From: Rossellomorea aquimaris
GTDB lineage: Bacteria; Bacillota; Bacilli; Bacillales; Bacillaceae_B
Length of the DNA: 64,000 nucleotides
NCBI RefSeq assembly: GCF_008180865.1
Contig: NZ_VTEX01000001.1
Span: 920,713 to 984,712, forward strand
Direction: 5' to 3'
Position 1 is the stretch's first letter. Each line of letters begins with the position of its first letter. Positions 50,247-58,206 of the stretch are shown in pieces. The notes below the pieces were generated by a model. That model was not told where the DNA came from. It made no database searches and was given only the letters and a program-made list of their open reading frames with translations. The position numbers and the translations under genes are program-made.

Positions 50247-53200
50247 ATGAAGACTACTTTGGAGCAAGTGAAAATCGTAGAATATCATGAAGGATTAGCA
50301 AAAGGAATAGCGAAAATGTGGAATGAAAGCCGGGAAAATTGGGGTGGAGATTCTGTTATTACAACAGAACAAGACGTAAAAGACAAGGAAGCTAACTCCA
50401 CAAACCTCCATCTGTTTTTGGCAATGGTGGGAGATGAAGTGGCAGGCTACTGCGGGTTGTCTGAATATCGCGAGGACGAAGGTGCCTTATACATTCCTCT
50501 TTTGAACGTGCACCCCAAGTATCAGGGCTTAAAGCTCGGCAAACAGCTCGTACTGAAAGCACTAGAAAAGACTGTGGAATTAAAATGGCCGAGACTGGAT
50601 TTATTTACCTGGGCGGGTAATACAAAAGCCGTCCCTCTATACAAGAAATGCGGATTTTTCTGGGAAGAGCGCGATGACACCGTTCACCTGATGAATTTTA
50701 TTCCGATGGTACTCCAAATTGACTGTCTGAAGCCGTTTTTTGAGAAGCATGATTGGTATACAACGAGTCAGCGTTTAATTGAAATCAAACCCGATGGCCT
50801 GAAAGATCGTGATCATACTTATTATGAATACAAATGGGAAGCAGGAAATGAGTTCGTTCGAATTCAATTTGAACGGACGGGAAGAGGCATTCGCTTAATT
50901 GAAACGAAGGATTTTTTAGTGGAAATGAGGCTGCCTGACTTTAAGATACTCGAGAAAAAAGAACACAATGTGACTTATCATGTAGAAAATCGCAAAGAGA
51001 ATCCGGTTGAAATCTCCCTAAGAGGAGTATCAACTTCTCTTGTAAAGCATGAATTCCATGAGACCGCATTAGTGGGTAAGAGCTGGATTGGAGAATCCAC
51101 TGTCAGTGTCGCCATGCCATGTAGTCAGCCAAGTCCTTGGAAAAAGCACCCGACTGTCGGGGTGACAGTGGATGTGGATGGTCAATCAATCCCGTTAGCA
51201 CTAGGGGTCTTCCCTAAACAAGCTGGGAATCTTCATTTAAGATCGGTAAAAAAGTATTGGAAATCCCAGGGTAAAGGAATGCTCTATCTTGATTTGGAAA
51301 GCCAATTAGAAGAAGAAACTACCTGGACGATTAAACTGCCTGTAAATAAGGTAGTAAAGTGGGAAACTTCAGAAGTGATGGTGAAAATCGAAGGGAAAAA
51401 GAGAGTTTCGATTCCACTTCCGATCCAGCTACTGAAAAATGGCTTTTTGTCAGTAGAGGTGAATGTTTCTGCTGAACGAATAAACGGGGAGGCGACTACT
51501 TTTTCCACTCGTCTTTCATTGGCTCTACCGGGTTTTGGGGCAAAATTTGGTGGCGAGACAGAAGAGAATTGGATCGGGTTTAACGGTCCGCATTACGTAG
51601 AGATTGAAAAACGAAACCATATCGTCAAAGTAGGCTCTTTGAATGCAACCCAAGATCCGATAACATTCTTCACACCAAAATTCGGAAAACCATATAGTGA
51701 AGAGTTTTCTAAGAAAGAAGCCTCTTTTGTAGAATTTATCGAGCTTCCTGAAGCTTTCGTGATGAAAACAACACTAAAGTCGGATGCATTTTCCTCCATG
51801 CTTCTGAACACCTATTTTAAAATTTACGGTGATGGATTAGTAGAAATCAAACATGAAGTAGTGAATGCCGGAGAAAAAGACAGGAAGCATCTTTCCCTAA
51901 TTCAGCCCGTTTTTATAAACTTCGAAGGAATGGCTATCCCACAAAGGGATGGAGTCTTAATCGGGAATGAGTCCTTGGTTCCTTTTATGGAGTATATTAA
52001 TGATAAAGAAATGGCTGAACGTTGGATTTTCACATGCTCTTCGATTGGAGATACTATCGGACTTGCATGGCCAGAAGAAGCTCTTGGAAGAAAAGATGAT
52101 TGGCGAATGGCCCTTGAATATGAAATCGACCTGATACAATCCCAGGAAGAAAAGTGTTTAGGTCCCATCCAGGTCGGGATCAATACTTCCAACCACTGGT
52201 CTAAGTGGCGGGAGTTGGTGGTGGGTGATGAAAGGGAGTTGAAAGAGCTGCCCCTGTATGCTTTAGGTAAAACACATGGAGATATTGTTTCTTATGTTGG
52301 TAAAAGGGAAAATTATTCATTCCGATCCATGTTGACTCCCTACATTCATGGTAAATTAACCGTTAAATCAGATAATGAAACATTCACGAAAGAAGTGGAT
52401 AAAGCTGAATCAGTCACCCATCTGAATCTTGAACTAGAGCATTCATCACCAGGCGTAAAATGGTTAGATGGGCAATTCGAATCCAAAAGTCACTTCGGAA
52501 AAGTAGAAGTAATCCAACTTGTTAAGGGGAAGAGGGAAGTAAGGGTTGAGAGGAACGAAGATGTTTGGTCTGTAGATAATGGCGTCATTTCATTTAAAGC
52601 ATCATCTGCTTATTATCCTGGTATCTATTCCTTATCGATTGACGGTAAGGAATCGTTGGATCATCTATATCCAAACCCGGGTCCACGGGCGTGGTGGAAT
52701 CCTTGGGGTGGAGGTATCAGATACTCTTTCCAATCCGTTAGTTCCTATTCAATGTTGAAAGAGAATACTGCAATCGGATCTGTAACAAAGTTGGATCAAC
52801 AAGGCCATCAGTGGGCAGGAATTTGTTTAACGACAGAATTCAAGGAGCATGAAAAGATGAAGGGTATTGTTCTTCGTCAATATGCTTTAACACTTCCAGA
52901 AGTGCCGGTCCTGGCTGTATACGCAGAGATTCAGCAGGATTCAGGAAGAACGTATATGAAGGAGTTGCTGGATTTAGAGGCTTTCTTCATGACTGGAAAA
53001 ACATTAACATCCAGTTTCGTTAAACTTCCGACACAAGGGATGGTTCATAAATACTATGCAGGCGTCGAGGAATTCGTATTGAGAGATACACCATTTATTA
53101 CGGTTGGATCGGATGATCACCAAGAATCTGTGACATTTGTTCACCCAAGCACCAGAAAACGGTCAGAAGCATACTTAAATCAAGATGTTCTTCTAGTAGC

Positions 53201-53324
53201 ATCAACAAACGAATGGTCTGCAGCAATGGGGGAAACCAACGTAATCGAACCAACTATCCTATTCTACGGTGAAACTCAATCTGCACAAGCAATCAAACCA
53301 CTACAAAACATTCGATTCACCTAA
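50247..53324 (+). CDS. Large GNAT fusion protein with beta-sandwich/mutarotase-like C-terminal regions
   Basis: 1025 residues, no signal peptide or membrane helix. Residues ~1-150 are a complete GNAT domain: LFLAMVGDEVAGYCGLSEY, LNVHPKYQGLKLGKQL (acetyl-CoA loop) and WAGNTKAVPLYKKCGF. The remaining ~870 residues are almost all beta: an Ig-like stretch (~240-430), a middle region (~450-640), and a C-terminal region from ~765 (VISFKASSAYYPGIYSLSIDGKESLDHLYPNPGPRAWWNPWGGGIRYSF) resembling the galactose-mutarotase/glycoside-hydrolase supersandwich. A sugar-related acetylation role is only a guess. GTAGGAGG precedes ATG. Monocistronic apart from the micro-ORF. Confidence 0.72.
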   Translation: MKTTLEQVKIVEYHEGLAKGIAKMWNESRENWGGDSVITTEQDVKDKEANSTNLHLFLAMVGDEVAGYCGLSEYREDEGALYIPLLNVHPKYQGLKLGKQLVLKALEKTVELKWPRLDLFTWAGNTKAVPLYKKCGFFWEERDDTVHLMNFIPMVLQIDCLKPFFEKHDWYTTSQRLIEIKPDGLKDRDHTYYEYKWEAGNEFVRIQFERTGRGIRLIETKDFLVEMRLPDFKILEKKEHNVTYHVENRKENPVEISLRGVSTSLVKHEFHETALVGKSWIGESTVSVAMPCSQPSPWKKHPTVGVTVDVDGQSIPLALGVFPKQAGNLHLRSVKKYWKSQGKGMLYLDLESQLEEETTWTIKLPVNKVVKWETSEVMVKIEGKKRVSIPLPIQLLKNGFLSVEVNVSAERINGEATTFSTRLSLALPGFGAKFGGETEENWIGFNGPHYVEIEKRNHIVKVGSLNATQDPITFFTPKFGKPYSEEFSKKEASFVEFIELPEAFVMKTTLKSDAFSSMLLNTYFKIYGDGLVEIKHEVVNAGEKDRKHLSLIQPVFINFEGMAIPQRDGVLIGNESLVPFMEYINDKEMAERWIFTCSSIGDTIGLAWPEEALGRKDDWRMALEYEIDLIQSQEEKCLGPIQVGINTSNHWSKWRELVVGDERELKELPLYALGKTHGDIVSYVGKRENYSFRSMLTPYIHGKLTVKSDNETFTKEVDKAESVTHLNLELEHSSPGVKWLDGQFESKSHFGKVEVIQLVKGKREVRVERNEDVWSVDNGVISFKASSAYYPGIYSLSIDGKESLDHLYPNPGPRAWWNPWGGGIRYSFQSVSSYSMLKENTAIGSVTKLDQQGHQWAGICLTTEFKEHEKMKGIVLRQYALTLPEVPVLAVYAEIQQDSGRTYMKELLDLEAFFMTGKTLTSSFVKLPTQGMVHKYYAGVEEFVLRDTPFITVGSDDHQESVTFVHPSTRKRSEAYLNQDVLLVASTNEWSAAMGETNVIEPTILFYGETQSAQAIKPLQNIRFT

Positions 53325-53330
53325 AAACTC

Positions 53331-53364
53331 CACGAACCTACCCCTGCCGTAGGTTCGTGTTTTT
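53331..53364 (+). terminator. Terminator of the GNAT fusion gene
   Basis: CACGAACCTAC/GTAGGTTCGTG perfect 11-bp stem, 7-base loop, T5 tail. Confidence 0.9.
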
Positions 53365-53371
53365 AATTGGA

Positions 53372-53442
53372 GAGGGACGGACCTCCAAATGTTCCAAATT
53401 GCCAGATTATCAGATTTTCAGTTTGTTGGAGGTCCGTCCCTC
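53372..53442. repeat. GGGACGGACCT inverted repeat, locus 1
   Basis: GAGGGACGGACCTCCAA and TTGGAGGTCCGTCCCTC form perfect 17-bp arms around a 37-bp AT-rich centre, between a terminator and the tatA 3' end. The same motif recurs at 54430-54501 and inside a gene at 57016-57029. Confidence 0.85.
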
Positions 53443-53456
53443 ACAGTTAAGCAGTA

Positions 53457-53648
53457 CTATTGATTTTTATTTATATTCTTTTCACCATCATGGTCTGTAT
53501 CCTCATCCTCCATCAATCCACTGACCGCCTGTTTAAATTCTCTTAAAGAAACACCGGCAGCTTTTCCGAGCTCTGGAAGTTTGCTTGGTCCAAAGAATAG
53601 TAATGCTACGAACAAGATAATCGCTATTTCACCGAAACCCAGATTCAT
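53457..53648 (-). CDS. tatA: Twin-arginine translocase subunit TatA
   Basis: 63 residues: short N-terminus NLGFGEIAIILFVALLFFGPSKLPELGKAAG gives the TatA membrane helix, the FGPSKLPELG hinge and amphipathic helix, followed by an acidic tail (EDEDTDHDGEK). Forms the pore of the Tat pathway with a TatC encoded elsewhere; no tatC or Tat substrate gene is adjacent. ATG with GAGG 9 bases upstream. Confidence 0.92.
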   Translation of the reverse strand: MNLGFGEIAIILFVALLFFGPSKLPELGKAAGVSLREFKQAVSGLMEDEDTDHDGEKNINKNQ

Positions 53649-53703
53649 TTTTATTTCCTCGCTTTATTAATAAAGTAGTTTCAATACGAAACTTTGCTTT
53701 AAC

Positions 53704-53898
53704 TTACTTTAAGTCGAATATCTCAACAATTTCTCTCCACTTAATCATCATATCCCATGAGAATCGAGGGACGGATGAGATGATGCTATTTCCACTCATT
53801 TCTCCAGATACCAGTATCGTTCCAACAAAGCTAAGTAGGAAAAGAGAACAGAAGACATAACAAGCAATAGATTCCTTACGATATTCATAATTTCTCAT
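53704..53898 (-). CDS. Small membrane protein, 64 residues
   Basis: One clear helix (SIACYVFCSLFLLSFVGTILVSG), then SGNSIISSVPRFSWDMMIKWREIVEIFDLK. TGAGGTG lies 7 bases before ATG. Family not recognised. It lies upstream of tatA on the same strand with a 55-bp gap, so they may be co-transcribed. Confidence 0.6.
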   Translation of the reverse strand: MRNYEYRKESIACYVFCSLFLLSFVGTILVSGEMSGNSIISSVPRFSWDMMIKWREIVEIFDLK

Positions 53899-54029
53899 AT
53901 GAATGCACCTCAGTTTAATTTAATTTTCAAGGACCAATGTTTAATTTAAATAGGCACTGCAAAAAAACTCTTAACTGCAAAGAGAAAAAAGGGGTTACGA
54001 GATCACATGTAATTTTAGAATGAAAGGAA

Positions 54030-54356
54030 TCAGAGGTAATTTGAATGGGACATGACTACTTCAAGAAAGCCCAATGAGTCTGGAAAAATCTCAGTGCTAA
54101 ATAGACATCCAGCTAAAGGGATTAATTTGAAGTGTAATGTTGGAAGAATGGATTTTTTATTAGAAGTCATACCATCTTGTTTCTGAACCAGTGAAGAGGC
54201 CACGTTGATAATCATATCTGCATCGGTTAAAAACACATGGTCAGAAATAGTATCCACATTATCAAAACTCAAGAATACCGGGCTTTGATTCTGTTGCTGA
54301 CCTGGAACTGTCCCTAACACCATGCTCAATACCATCAATAACAACAATCTCATCAC
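54030..54356 (-). CDS. Hypothetical exported protein, about 108 residues
   Basis: An N-terminal hydrophobic stretch (MRLLLLMVLSMVLGTVPGQQQNQ) looks like a signal peptide. The rest has no familiar motif (FLTDADMIINVASSLVQKQDG, LKLIPLAGCLFSTEIFPDSLGFLEV-like). GGAGGTGA is upstream; the start could be GTG 54356 or ATG 54353. Monocistronic. Confidence 0.5.
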   Translation of the reverse strand: MMRLLLLMVLSMVLGTVPGQQQNQSPVFLSFDNVDTISDHVFLTDADMIINVASSLVQKQDGMTSNKKSILPTLHFKLIPLAGCLFSTEIFPDSLGFLEVVMSHSNYL

Positions 54357-54429
54357 AGTCACTTCACCTCCCAAGATAATATTAAAACTAATTATAGCTT
54401 AATTTCCCCCGGTGTCTATAACAAGTTAA

Positions 54430-54501
54430 GAGGGACGGACCTTTAAACGAGGAGGAAGGGAGTAGGTGCTTGATAGTATACCTTTTTGAGGTCCGTCCCC
54501 T
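54430..54501. repeat. GGGACGGACCT inverted repeat, locus 2
   Basis: GAGGGACGGACCT and AGGTCCGTCCCCT flank a 46-bp centre between guaC and the exported-protein gene. The core is the same as at 53372-53442. Confidence 0.75.
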
Positions 54502-54549
54502 AAAAAGGTGTTTCTCATATTAATCCATAATGAAATGTTTATTTCAATC

Positions 54550-54583
54550 AAAAAAAGGTGAGCATCAATTGCCCACCTTTTCA
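54550..54583 (-). terminator. guaC terminator
   Basis: AAAAGGTG(A)GC/GC(C)CACCTTTT stem with an AT loop; on the minus strand it ends in TTTTTTT, 11 bp after the guaC stop. Confidence 0.85.
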
Positions 54584-54593
54584 ACATTCACTA

Positions 54594-55577
54594 TTAATAT
54601 ACTTTATCGCCATTAAAGATTGAATTCTTTACTATTACATAATCCACTGTTCGGATTGCTTCAAGCTTTGTTCCACCAGCATAAGAGATTGAAGATTGAA
54701 GGTCTTGTTCCATTTCGATCAACGTATGCTCCAGTGACCCTTTATGTTCAACAAACATCTTTTTACCTTCAACATTTTTCTTTTCACCTTTTTGGAACTC
54801 TGAAGCTGATCCAAAGTATTCTTTAAAGAGCTTGCCGTCTTTTTCGATTGTATCTCCCGGGGACTCTTCATGCCCAGCAAATAGGGAACCGATCATCACC
54901 ATGGACGCACCGAAACGAATGGATTTTGCTATATCACCGTGGGTACGGATACCACCATCAGCGATGATTGGTTTTGTAGCGGCTTTTGCACACCAGCGTA
55001 GAGCAGCAAGTTGCCAGCCACCTGTTCCAAAACCGGTTTTGATTTTGGTAATACATACTTTTCCTGGTCCAATTCCCACTTTTGTAGCATCGGCACCGGC
55101 ATGTTCCAATTCTCTTACAGCTTCTGGAGTACCAACGTTCCCTGCAATCACGAAGCTCTCAGGTACGTGTTTTTTAATATGTTGAATCATGCTGATTACC
55201 GCATTGGAATGACCATGGGCAATATCGATTGTTATAAATTCCGGCGTCAGCTTCTCTTCTGCTAACTGCTCTACAAATGCATACTCTTCATCCTTAACAC
55301 CTACAGAAATAGAAGAAATCAAACTCCGGGACTTCATATCTTTAATAAAAGAAATTCGTTTTTCAGGCTCGAAGCGATGCATGATATAGAAATAATTATT
55401 TTCAGCTAAATATACAGCGATTTTTTCATCAATAATGGTCTGCATATTGGCAGGTACGACAGGTAACTTAAATGTATGTCCACCCAGGGTCACACTCGTA
55501 TCACATTCAGAACGGCTGTTAACCACACATTTTGCAGGAATTAATTGAATATCTTCGTAATCAAATACATTTTCCAT
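54594..55577 (-). CDS. guaC: GMP reductase GuaC
   Basis: 327 residues. NADPH-dependent reduction of GMP to IMP in purine salvage. IMPDH/GMPR barrel without CBS domains; catalytic loop [22 protein letters not shown] with the active Cys (about 175) and the GMPR-type phosphate loop [27 protein letters not shown]-terminal [30 protein letters not shown] is the GuaC flap. ATG 55577 follows AGGGGTG by 5 bases; length equals B. subtilis GuaC (326). A PurR-type box lies just upstream. Confidence 0.95.
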   Translation of the reverse strand: MENVFDYEDIQLIPAKCVVNSRSECDTSVTLGGHTFKLPVVPANMQTIIDEKIAVYLAENNYFYIMHRFEPEKRISFIKDMKSRSLISSISVGVKDEEYAFVEQLAEEKLTPEFITIDIAHGHSNAVISMIQHIKKHVPESFVIAGNVGTPEAVRELEHAGADATKVGIGPGKVCITKIKTGFGTGGWQLAALRWCAKAATKPIIADGGIRTHGDIAKSIRFGASMVMIGSLFAGHEESPGDTIEKDGKLFKEYFGSASEFQKGEKKNVEGKKMFVEHKGSLEHTLIEMEQDLQSSISYAGGTKLEAIRTVDYVIVKNSIFNGDKVY

Positions 55578-55591
55578 TATTACACCCCTAA

Positions 55592-55631
55592 ACACGAATA
55601 TTAAAGTTTATATATTTTATAAATGTTCGTC
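55592..55631 (-). promoter_or_regulatory. Candidate PurBox pair upstream of guaC
   Basis: ACGAATATT (55594-55602) and AATGTTCG (55622-55629) are inverted CGAAC/GTTCG-type half sites separated by ~19 bp, resembling the paired PurBox (AWWWCCGAACWWT) bound by Bacillus PurR. GuaC (yumD) belongs to the PurR regulon in B. subtilis. Confidence 0.55.
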
Positions 55632-55842
55632 CATAAGGTAATTTACATCATTTTCTTATCAATGTCAAAGATTTTTATCATTTTAGGAGGAAAGGCTTTA
55701 AATTTTGGCACAAAGTCTTGATCCAACAAGTATTTAAGCGTTTGCAAATAAGTGTTTTTGAACCACTGAAAGAGAGACTATGTTACAGTATAAGGAAGAA
55801 GAGCTTAGAAACAATCCGTATGATAGGAAAGGTGGTTAAGCT

Positions 55843-56394
55843 ATGTACTGGGTAATCGCTCTATTCGATGAAAAGACTGAAGAGTTGATACAAGATATAT
55901 GGAAGGAACTTACCGTTAAAAATATTTCTTACTATGAGGAAGAAATCAATGATGCGCGTCCTCATATTACGATAGGAAGTTATGAAGAATTAGATAAGCA
56001 AAAATACATACAAGCATTAGAGGAGTATTATGAACATAAAAAACCGATCGATATCACTTTCAACACCGTAGGTTCATTTCTAAACTTTGGAACTCTATTT
56101 TTCTCCCCGACCATCACAAGAGAAATGCTAAACTTTCATTCGGATCATCATGATTTTTTTCACGAATTCAATGAATCAGCTAATCCACTCTATCTTCCTG
56201 ACAAATGGATTCCACACTGCACTTTAGCCAATAAGCTTTCACCGGAAAAATTATCTCAGGGCTTTAAGCATTGTTTAGAAAGAGGAGACTTAATTGAAGC
56301 GAAGTTAACTGGTATTGCTTTAATTGAATTAGTCGATGATTCAAAGAATTGCATAGATGCTCCGATCGTTTATTCAAAATCATTATTGGAGTAA
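55843..56394 (+). CDS. 2'-5' RNA ligase-family protein (LigT/2H phosphoesterase fold)
   Basis: 183 residues. Two HxT/S motifs of the 2H phosphoesterase fold: PHITIGSY at about residues 43-50 and PHCTLAN near 126. Such enzymes open or join 2',3'-cyclic or 2'-5' phosphodiester bonds in RNA or nucleotides. The substrate is unknown. GAAAGGTGG precedes ATG. Monocistronic. Confidence 0.8.
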   Translation: MYWVIALFDEKTEELIQDIWKELTVKNISYYEEEINDARPHITIGSYEELDKQKYIQALEEYYEHKKPIDITFNTVGSFLNFGTLFFSPTITREMLNFHSDHHDFFHEFNESANPLYLPDKWIPHCTLANKLSPEKLSQGFKHCLERGDLIEAKLTGIALIELVDDSKNCIDAPIVYSKSLLE

Positions 56395-56473
56395 AATGCA
56401 ACATCTCTGCAGTGACGATTCTTGGTTGATTATGGTATCCTAGCGAAGAACGACTCTTCAAGGGGGTATACCA

Positions 56474-56623
56474 ATGATGGAACTAATCAATATTATTTTA
56501 TTCCTTTTATTCATCGCATGTAGCATGGAGATTTTCGCAATGGGAAAACAGCAAAAACAAATGGATGCAACCATTCAGGAGCTGAGAGACGATATTAAGA
56601 AATTAGTGAATCACGACAGGTAG
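56474..56623 (+). CDS. Small membrane-anchored protein, 49 residues
   Basis: AAGGGGG is 8 bases before ATG. One N-terminal helix (LINIILFLLFIACSMEIFAMG) followed by a coiled-coil-like KQQKQMDATIQELRDDIKKL tail that ends NHDR. This fits the many small bacillar membrane proteins with a cytosolic helical tail. A bidirectional terminator follows. Confidence 0.65.
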   Translation: MMELINIILFLLFIACSMEIFAMGKQQKQMDATIQELRDDIKKLVNHDR

Positions 56624-56666
56624 TAGAAAGTACAGATGCTTGCTTTAACTTCCTGATTCATATAAC

Positions 56667-56706
56667 TCACAAAACGCAATGGAAATCGCTCCATTGCGTT
56701 TTGTGA
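56667..56706. terminator. Bidirectional terminator
   Basis: TCACAAAACGCAATGGA/TCCATTGCGTTTTGTGA perfect 17-bp stem with a 6-base loop between convergent genes. Confidence 0.85.
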
Positions 56707-56711
56707 TGAGG

Positions 56712-57956
56712 TTATACAAATTGATTATTTTTCCGGAACTTCTCCATCAGACCTTTGGCATACACGTTCGCTTTCCCCACATCTCCTTTTTCCATATAAT
56801 AATCAAACAGCAAAACGCCGTAATGCTCCATTGGGAGAACGTAGCCCATTTCCTGAAAATGAGGATAGGCTTTATCTTCCAAGTATTCAAAATACCCTTT
56901 TTTGTCTTCATTGACATTCAATTGGTGTAACGTAAAGAAGTGATAGAACGTTTTGTTATCAGTTTTTTTGGATAGAGTCAAGCCTTCTTCTATAATTTGA
57001 AGTAACTCATCTTTCGAGGTCCGTCCCTCTTTGGTAAGGGCATTTATGTATCCTTCAAGTGAACCGAGGTAGTTTGGGTCCTGGGGTTGACGGGTGTTGA
57101 CGGACTTTTTGTAGAGTTCGCTTGCTGACTTGAATTCTCCACTTCTTAGTTGGTGATAGGCGTAGTTATGGTGAAGAAGTGCTCGTTGGTGCTCCAATTC
57201 GTAAGCTTCTGCCATGTCTATTAATCGTTGGTATTCTTTGCTTTCCACATTGGAATCATCGGACTGTTCAAGTTGGAGAAGCATCAGCATCTCTGACTCG
57301 ATCATCCGGGAGAAACTGCGCATCTCTACAAAGAATTGCAAGGCTTTATTCGCATAAAAATAGGCTAATACATTTGAATGAATGGAATGGTAGGCAACAG
57401 CTAAATCATAAAAACATTCACGATTTGAATAGTCGTCCAGGCTAATCTTCTTAAGCACTGAAATGGCTTTGAAGTAATCGTGGTTTACCCTCATGTGATA
57501 AATTCCATTAATGTGCAGCAACATATTTTGCTCATATGGACTAAGTCCTGACCACATCTCCATTTCTTCAATAAGACGTTTCGCAAGTTGATTTTCCCCG
57601 GAAAATAAATGATATCGAGAAAGAATCAGAGTATACGTACGATAAAAATCCTGAATCTGCAATAAATGAAACCCTTCCAGTTTTTTCTTTATGGAATCTG
57701 CCTTGTTCTGCAGTTTCTTAATGATTGATTCATGCCATTCTTTAAGAAGGGAATCGATACTCTTATAATTCTCTATTTCCTTTTCCATATGAATTCCTAA
57801 TCGTTCACTTAATAAGTGGATTGTTTCTTTTGAGACCTCAGTAAGTCCTCGTTCTATTTTACTAATATGGGTAGTTGAACAAATTCCTTCTCCCAAATCC
57901 TTTTGTTTAATCTCTTGTTGTTCTCGATAGAACTTGATAATTTTACCTTCCAGCAT
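56712..57956 (-). CDS. HTH-TPR regulator of the RRNPP (PlcR/NprR) type
   Basis: 414 residues. N-terminal XRE HTH (LEGKIIKFYREQQEIKQKDLGEGICSTTHISKIERGLTEVSKETIHLLSERLGI, about 2-57) followed by ~350 residues of TPR-like helices (YHSIHSNVLAYFYANKALQFF, HHNYAYHQLRSGEFKSASELYKKSV and others). RRNPP members bind secreted peptides through the TPRs and often control proteases. Here a large secreted subtilase is divergent. No small signal-peptide gene follows it on the same strand. ATG 57956 follows AAAGGGG. The coding sequence contains one GGGACGGACCTC repeat motif (GRTSKDE). Confidence 0.8.
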   Translation of the reverse strand: MLEGKIIKFYREQQEIKQKDLGEGICSTTHISKIERGLTEVSKETIHLLSERLGIHMEKEIENYKSIDSLLKEWHESIIKKLQNKADSIKKKLEGFHLLQIQDFYRTYTLILSRYHLFSGENQLAKRLIEEMEMWSGLSPYEQNMLLHINGIYHMRVNHDYFKAISVLKKISLDDYSNRECFYDLAVAYHSIHSNVLAYFYANKALQFFVEMRSFSRMIESEMLMLLQLEQSDDSNVESKEYQRLIDMAEAYELEHQRALLHHNYAYHQLRSGEFKSASELYKKSVNTRQPQDPNYLGSLEGYINALTKEGRTSKDELLQIIEEGLTLSKKTDNKTFYHFFTLHQLNVNEDKKGYFEYLEDKAYPHFQEMGYVLPMEHYGVLLFDYYMEKGDVGKANVYAKGLMEKFRKNNQFV

Positions 57957-58206
57957 GATCTCATCCCCTTTGCAATCGTTCCAATTCATCCAATATTATC
58001 ATAACCCCAATTAAAAATTGTCCATTTAGCAGTTTTTCTATTAATTACCGACAGAAAATAGGTCTTTGTCAATTGATAATGTGATTGTAACTAATCAAAA
58101 AGACCTAATCAAAACCCCGATAGCTACTGAACAGAAAGAATACTAGAATATAGTTGTACTACTATTAAGAATACTTGTTAATTAAGAAAAGAAAGAGGTA
58201 GGAATT
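57957..58206. promoter_or_regulatory. Divergent control region of the HTH-TPR regulator and subtilase
   Basis: TAGGTCTTT (58059-58067) and AAAGACCTA (58099-58107) form a perfect 9-bp inverted repeat with a 31-bp AT-rich centre, ~100 bp before the protease start. A candidate operator; no promoter boxes are certain. Confidence 0.45.
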
